Source of the DNA: Carex sylvatica
Taxonomy: Eukaryota > Streptophyta > Magnoliopsida > Poales > Cyperaceae
Length of the DNA stretch: 64,000 nt
Reading direction: 5' to 3'
NCBI GenBank assembly: GCA_964058845.1
Contig: CAXKVR010000191.1
Coordinates: forward strand, 1-64,000
In this document: positions 60,845 to 64,000 of the stretch, piece after piece
How positions within the stretch are numbered: position 1 is the stretch's first letter
How the letters are laid out: the number at the start of each line of letters is the position of its first letter
The notes under the pieces: model-generated
The model's input: only the letters and a program-made list of their open reading frames with translations
Told to the model about the DNA's origin: nothing
Databases searched by the model: none
Translations under genes and position numbers: made by a program

Positions 60845-60852
60845 CATTATAG

Positions 60853-63227
60853 TAGACATAAATTTTTATAAAAATTAAAACTCTAACTAGCTATCCAATA
60901 GGTCCCAACCTTTATAAACAACTCCGTTCCACGTTTAAAAAAATATATATATTAATAATGTCTAATCCAAATTACAGTATACTAACCTAGCTAATTGAAG
61001 ATCAAGGTCAATTGACATGGAGGTGAAGGAAGAGATGACAATCATAGTTTTAGCATATAAATTAAATGGCAAGAGGAAGCGCTAAAATAAGATAAAGTCT
61101 AAGCTGGCTTTTAAAATTGAGAGCATAATGAAGTCTATGTTTTTTGACATAAAAGCCCGTCTATGTTGTTTGCTTTGCTTGGAAGCTTCTTGGAAAAGAT
61201 CTTTCCCAAGGCAGGCCCCAACTGGCTTCGTGCAAAGCGGTTTTAGATTTGAGAAATATTTGTCATTTATGCGTGGTCCAAATGAAAATTCTGTTGATCC
61301 CATAATATTTTACGAGAAGAATCATTTTACAATAATTATTTTAAAAGTTTTAATAATAAATTTCGTTTAAAAAAGTAAATTATATAGGTATGTTGTTGGA
61401 CATATAAAGAGTCTAATAATTAAATTTCATGCTGTATGACTACTGTGATGATGCATCAAAGAAATTATTTAGATATGGGAGTGTTTGTTTTGAGATTCGT
61501 GCTAGATTGAAACAGACGACTCAGATCTTATTCTACACGGTTTTGCCCTGGATCTGAATTCATTGCCTCACTTGATTTCTAGATGACTGGTTTATTAATT
61601 TTATTTTTCTTTATTCTTCTTCTTTATTAAACATGTTCGATGTGGTCAGAACTTCCTAACCACACATCAACAAAAAAATGTATAACTGTACGTATATCTT
61701 TAGAAGCACAAAAATTTAATAACATGTTACATGTTCAATTTATTTAAAAAAAATTCGTATTCGCATTAACTTTTTTTTTTTAAAGTCCATGGGTCAATTG
61801 TAATTGATTGCGAGCACGTGACAACGCGGGAACTAGGATGACCAAATCACCTGTAATTACTCTTGTCGCACCAAATTCCAATACACTCAAAGGTGCGTCT
61901 TGTGGATGTATGTTTTCTCCTCTCTCTCTCTCTCTTCAGATCAATTTTCTGTGATATACAAAGTGTGCCAGCTATTGTCTGTATCTGTTTCTGGTATTCA
62001 TTTACTTTCAGTCTCACACAATTGTCGGTATCTGTTTTGGGACGATGGTGTCTCAGCACTACATCATAAACATAAGTTTTGTTTATTTGTTTGTTTAGAC
62101 TATTAGAACAAATTAAGTATAGAAAAAATGTTTTCTTAAATAAAATTTCTTTGCATGTAATCAACAATTGGTTACAAACAACTCATTTCCCCCTCTACTA
62201 CGAAGTATCAATGTATCGTATAATTTTCTGTTTGAGAATTAGTTATACATATAATACATTAAAAAATATAGCAAATTTTAAAAGCAGGACATTGTGTGCA
62301 AATATTTTTTTTTTCAACAACGTGTCAGTAATATTAAATGCGTAGTATTGTTTTATAAATTATTTGAAAAGAGGAGGTTACATTTTTTTTATATTATATT
62401 ATTCGAAACTCTATTGTAGGCTCGAATGATCATGTACGGGACCGTTAGACAATAAAGAATTAAGAGTGAAGGATTAAGAACTTAAGGAGCACTAAGGAAC
62501 TGATGTTCAGTAAGAAAGCTAAAGAAAGAGGTATGGGTGACTTAAAGTCCAGACAGAGAATTAAGATCCAGACAAAAGGAAGCTAAAAGATGTGTTCTTA
62601 ATCCGCACTAAGGAACCAGTGTTTGATAGGATTAAGCGGCTAAAAAATCTAAAGAAAGCGGATTAAACCTTAAGGAGATTTAATTCTTTGTTGCTGAACG
62701 GCCCTGTAGAACTTAACAATGCTAGCATAGTAAGTTCTAATATATGCTTTGTTGGATTATTGAACAGGGGATTTAAAGGATATAAAGTGGTACAACACAT
62801 GAAAAAATAGAAGTGACTACAATGCGTCTCAAACTCCACTCTGTATGTATAGATCTTATTTGATTTAGTTAATTAGATATTAAACAATTAAAAAAAAATT
62901 TAAACAAAGAAGAAGAAAATAACAACAGAGAAAATAAGAAAATATTTCATATATTATCAAAAGTAATAACATGACATCTCTTCTTATAATACATCCATCA
63001 CATAATAAATATCTTAAAAAGAAAAAAAAGTTCAACTTATAAATTAATACCATAGTAAACTTAGAAGTTCTAACTAACTCTTGAAACTTTAACATAATTA
63101 ATATGACATAGAAAATATGATAGTCAAACTAAAAAAATAACAATACAATAAAGTTTCATGAAAAATACAACATAATTTAATATTATAATTAATCAACATA
63201 GAAAATGATGAACTAGTGATCAGGCTC
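60853..63227. other. Spacer with one possible MITE
   Basis: No gene recognised; frames at 61082-61370 and 61847-62345 lack signatures. At about 62437-62706 inverted ends CGGGACCGTTAG...AAAGAATTAA and CAGGGCCGTTCAG...AAAGAATTAA suggest a short non-autonomous transposon, possibly with only TA duplicated. Confidence 0.4.
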
Positions 63228-63470
63228 ATGAATTTCCTCAAACAGATGGTACTCGCGCTCAAATCCGCTTTTTTCCGTGCTCAAATCCGTGCTCAAACCC
63301 TTTCTCACCCCAATCCCAGTTTGATATCTCCCTCCTTAGTATGGTTCAAATCTGCTACTGTAAAGGCTTCTCTCGAAGTCGCTCAAACAAGTAGCATCTC
63401 TGAGACCTTCTCCAAGCTCAGAGAGCAAGGCAAGGAGAAAAATAAATATGAATCAAGGTTATTTCGGTAA
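63228..63470 (+). pseudogene. Fragment resembling the N-terminus of tryptophan synthase alpha
   Basis: The 80-codon frame begins MNFLKQMVLALKSAFF, has a basic, serine-rich stretch like a plastid transit peptide, then reads SISETFSKLREQGK. That block matches the start of the mature plant tryptophan synthase alpha chain, which makes indole from indole-3-glycerol phosphate in plastids. In the family this block is followed by a PYITAGDPD segment. Here the frame continues differently and stops at 63470. Bases after the GGCAAG codons are GAGA, not a GT donor. No later exon is visible before the window ends. It may be a captured exon or a decayed gene. An intact gene with a shifted donor (AATCAAG then GT at 63459) and later exons beyond 64000 cannot be excluded. 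Confidence 0.5.
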
Positions 63471-64000
63471 CTTTAGTTATTATGTAAATTGTTAATTTAA
63501 AATTATACATTAATATGGTATTTGTGGCATTTTTCTTAGTAAATGAGATTTGGGGTGGCATTAACAAAATCAAAATTTTGGAGTGTTATTTTTCTAAATT
63601 CGGCATTTTGGGATGGCATGAAACTAATTTTTCCTTGATTTTTTCATGCATGAATCTTAACACAGATAAAAGGTTCGATTTTGAATAACAAAATCCTGCT
63701 CTCCTATTTGGAGAGCAGCGGAGTTGGTTCCCATGTGCAATACTGCACAAGACACCAAGATTTTGTGGCATTATTAAGTTCCAGTATAATTAGAGTTTTT
63801 AATATGAGGTGGTATTTTTTAATTCAGTTTGAGAAATATGGGAGAGTTGTTTATTTAGAAACTATGCAGTAAAATTTCTCATTAAGAAATTATTTATAAA
63901 TTTCATGTTAATCAAATGGTTGGCTCAAATTATTTATTCTTTTTAATTTATTGCTAATATAGTTTTATAGAAACTCTAAAATTAATTTTAGAGATATAAG
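63471..64000. other. Right edge of window
   Basis: AT-rich. TGGCATTTTTCTTAGTAAAT and GGCATTTTGGGATGGCAT-like phrases recur at 63526-63630. No exon recognised. Confidence 0.4.

Noticed and set aside
61128..61370. 80-codon frame and its reverse-strand partner
   Set aside because: No recognisable domain, no splice or promoter context; likely chance.

Overview
The window is AT-rich nuclear DNA of a flowering plant. The evidence is intron-containing plant gene families (cytochrome P450 CYP711A, a class A heat-shock factor, a CC-type glutaredoxin), plant mobile domain and MULE transposase remnants, and very many short non-autonomous transposons. I cannot name the species from the sequence.

Genes. 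Two complete five-exon CYP711A (MAX1-type, strigolactone pathway) genes lie on the + strand at 395-4493 and 20401-23881, with identical intron positions and phases. They are tandem paralogues separated by about 16 kb of transposon debris. A three-exon class A heat-shock factor resembling HsfA2 is at 43363-44725 (+). A two-exon FHA-domain gene is at 47488-48782 (-). An intronless CC-type glutaredoxin is at 54477-54815 (+). A gene fragment at 63228-63470 resembles the N-terminus of tryptophan synthase alpha. In Arabidopsis MAX1 (At2g26170) and HSFA2 (At2g26150) are near neighbours, so the P450-HSF linkage looks like old microsynteny.

Mobile DNA. 26879-37412 is a 10.5-kb Mutator-like element (MULE) with terminal inverted repeats and an exact 10-bp target duplication. 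It carries a decayed plant-mobile-domain gene (+) converging on a decayed MULE transposase gene (-). The transposase gene is itself split by a 2.1-kb insertion. A 2.7-kb solo LTR with a 5-bp duplication occupies 15133-17840, and an older related LTR-like unit lies at 10031-10869. At least eight hAT-like non-autonomous elements have identifiable 8-bp duplications: 6571, 7455, 14524, 25481, 38649, 40806, 42470/59227 and 60688. A dozen long foldback elements of about 330-460 bp share an inner arm but have different outer ends; several show 9-10-bp duplications, as MULEs do.

Layout. 0-4.5 kb: P450 gene 1. 4.5-20 kb: transposon-rich spacer. 20.4-23.9 kb: P450 gene 2. 24-26.9 kb: spacer with MITEs. 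26.9-37.4 kb: the MULE. 37.4-43.2 kb: MITEs, one ending about 195 bp upstream of the HSF start codon. 43.4-54.8 kb: HSF, FHA and glutaredoxin genes with a foldback cluster at 50.3-51.6 kb. 55-64 kb: gene-poor spacer ending in the tryptophan-synthase-like fragment. Apart from the P450 pair, the genes show no evident shared pathway.
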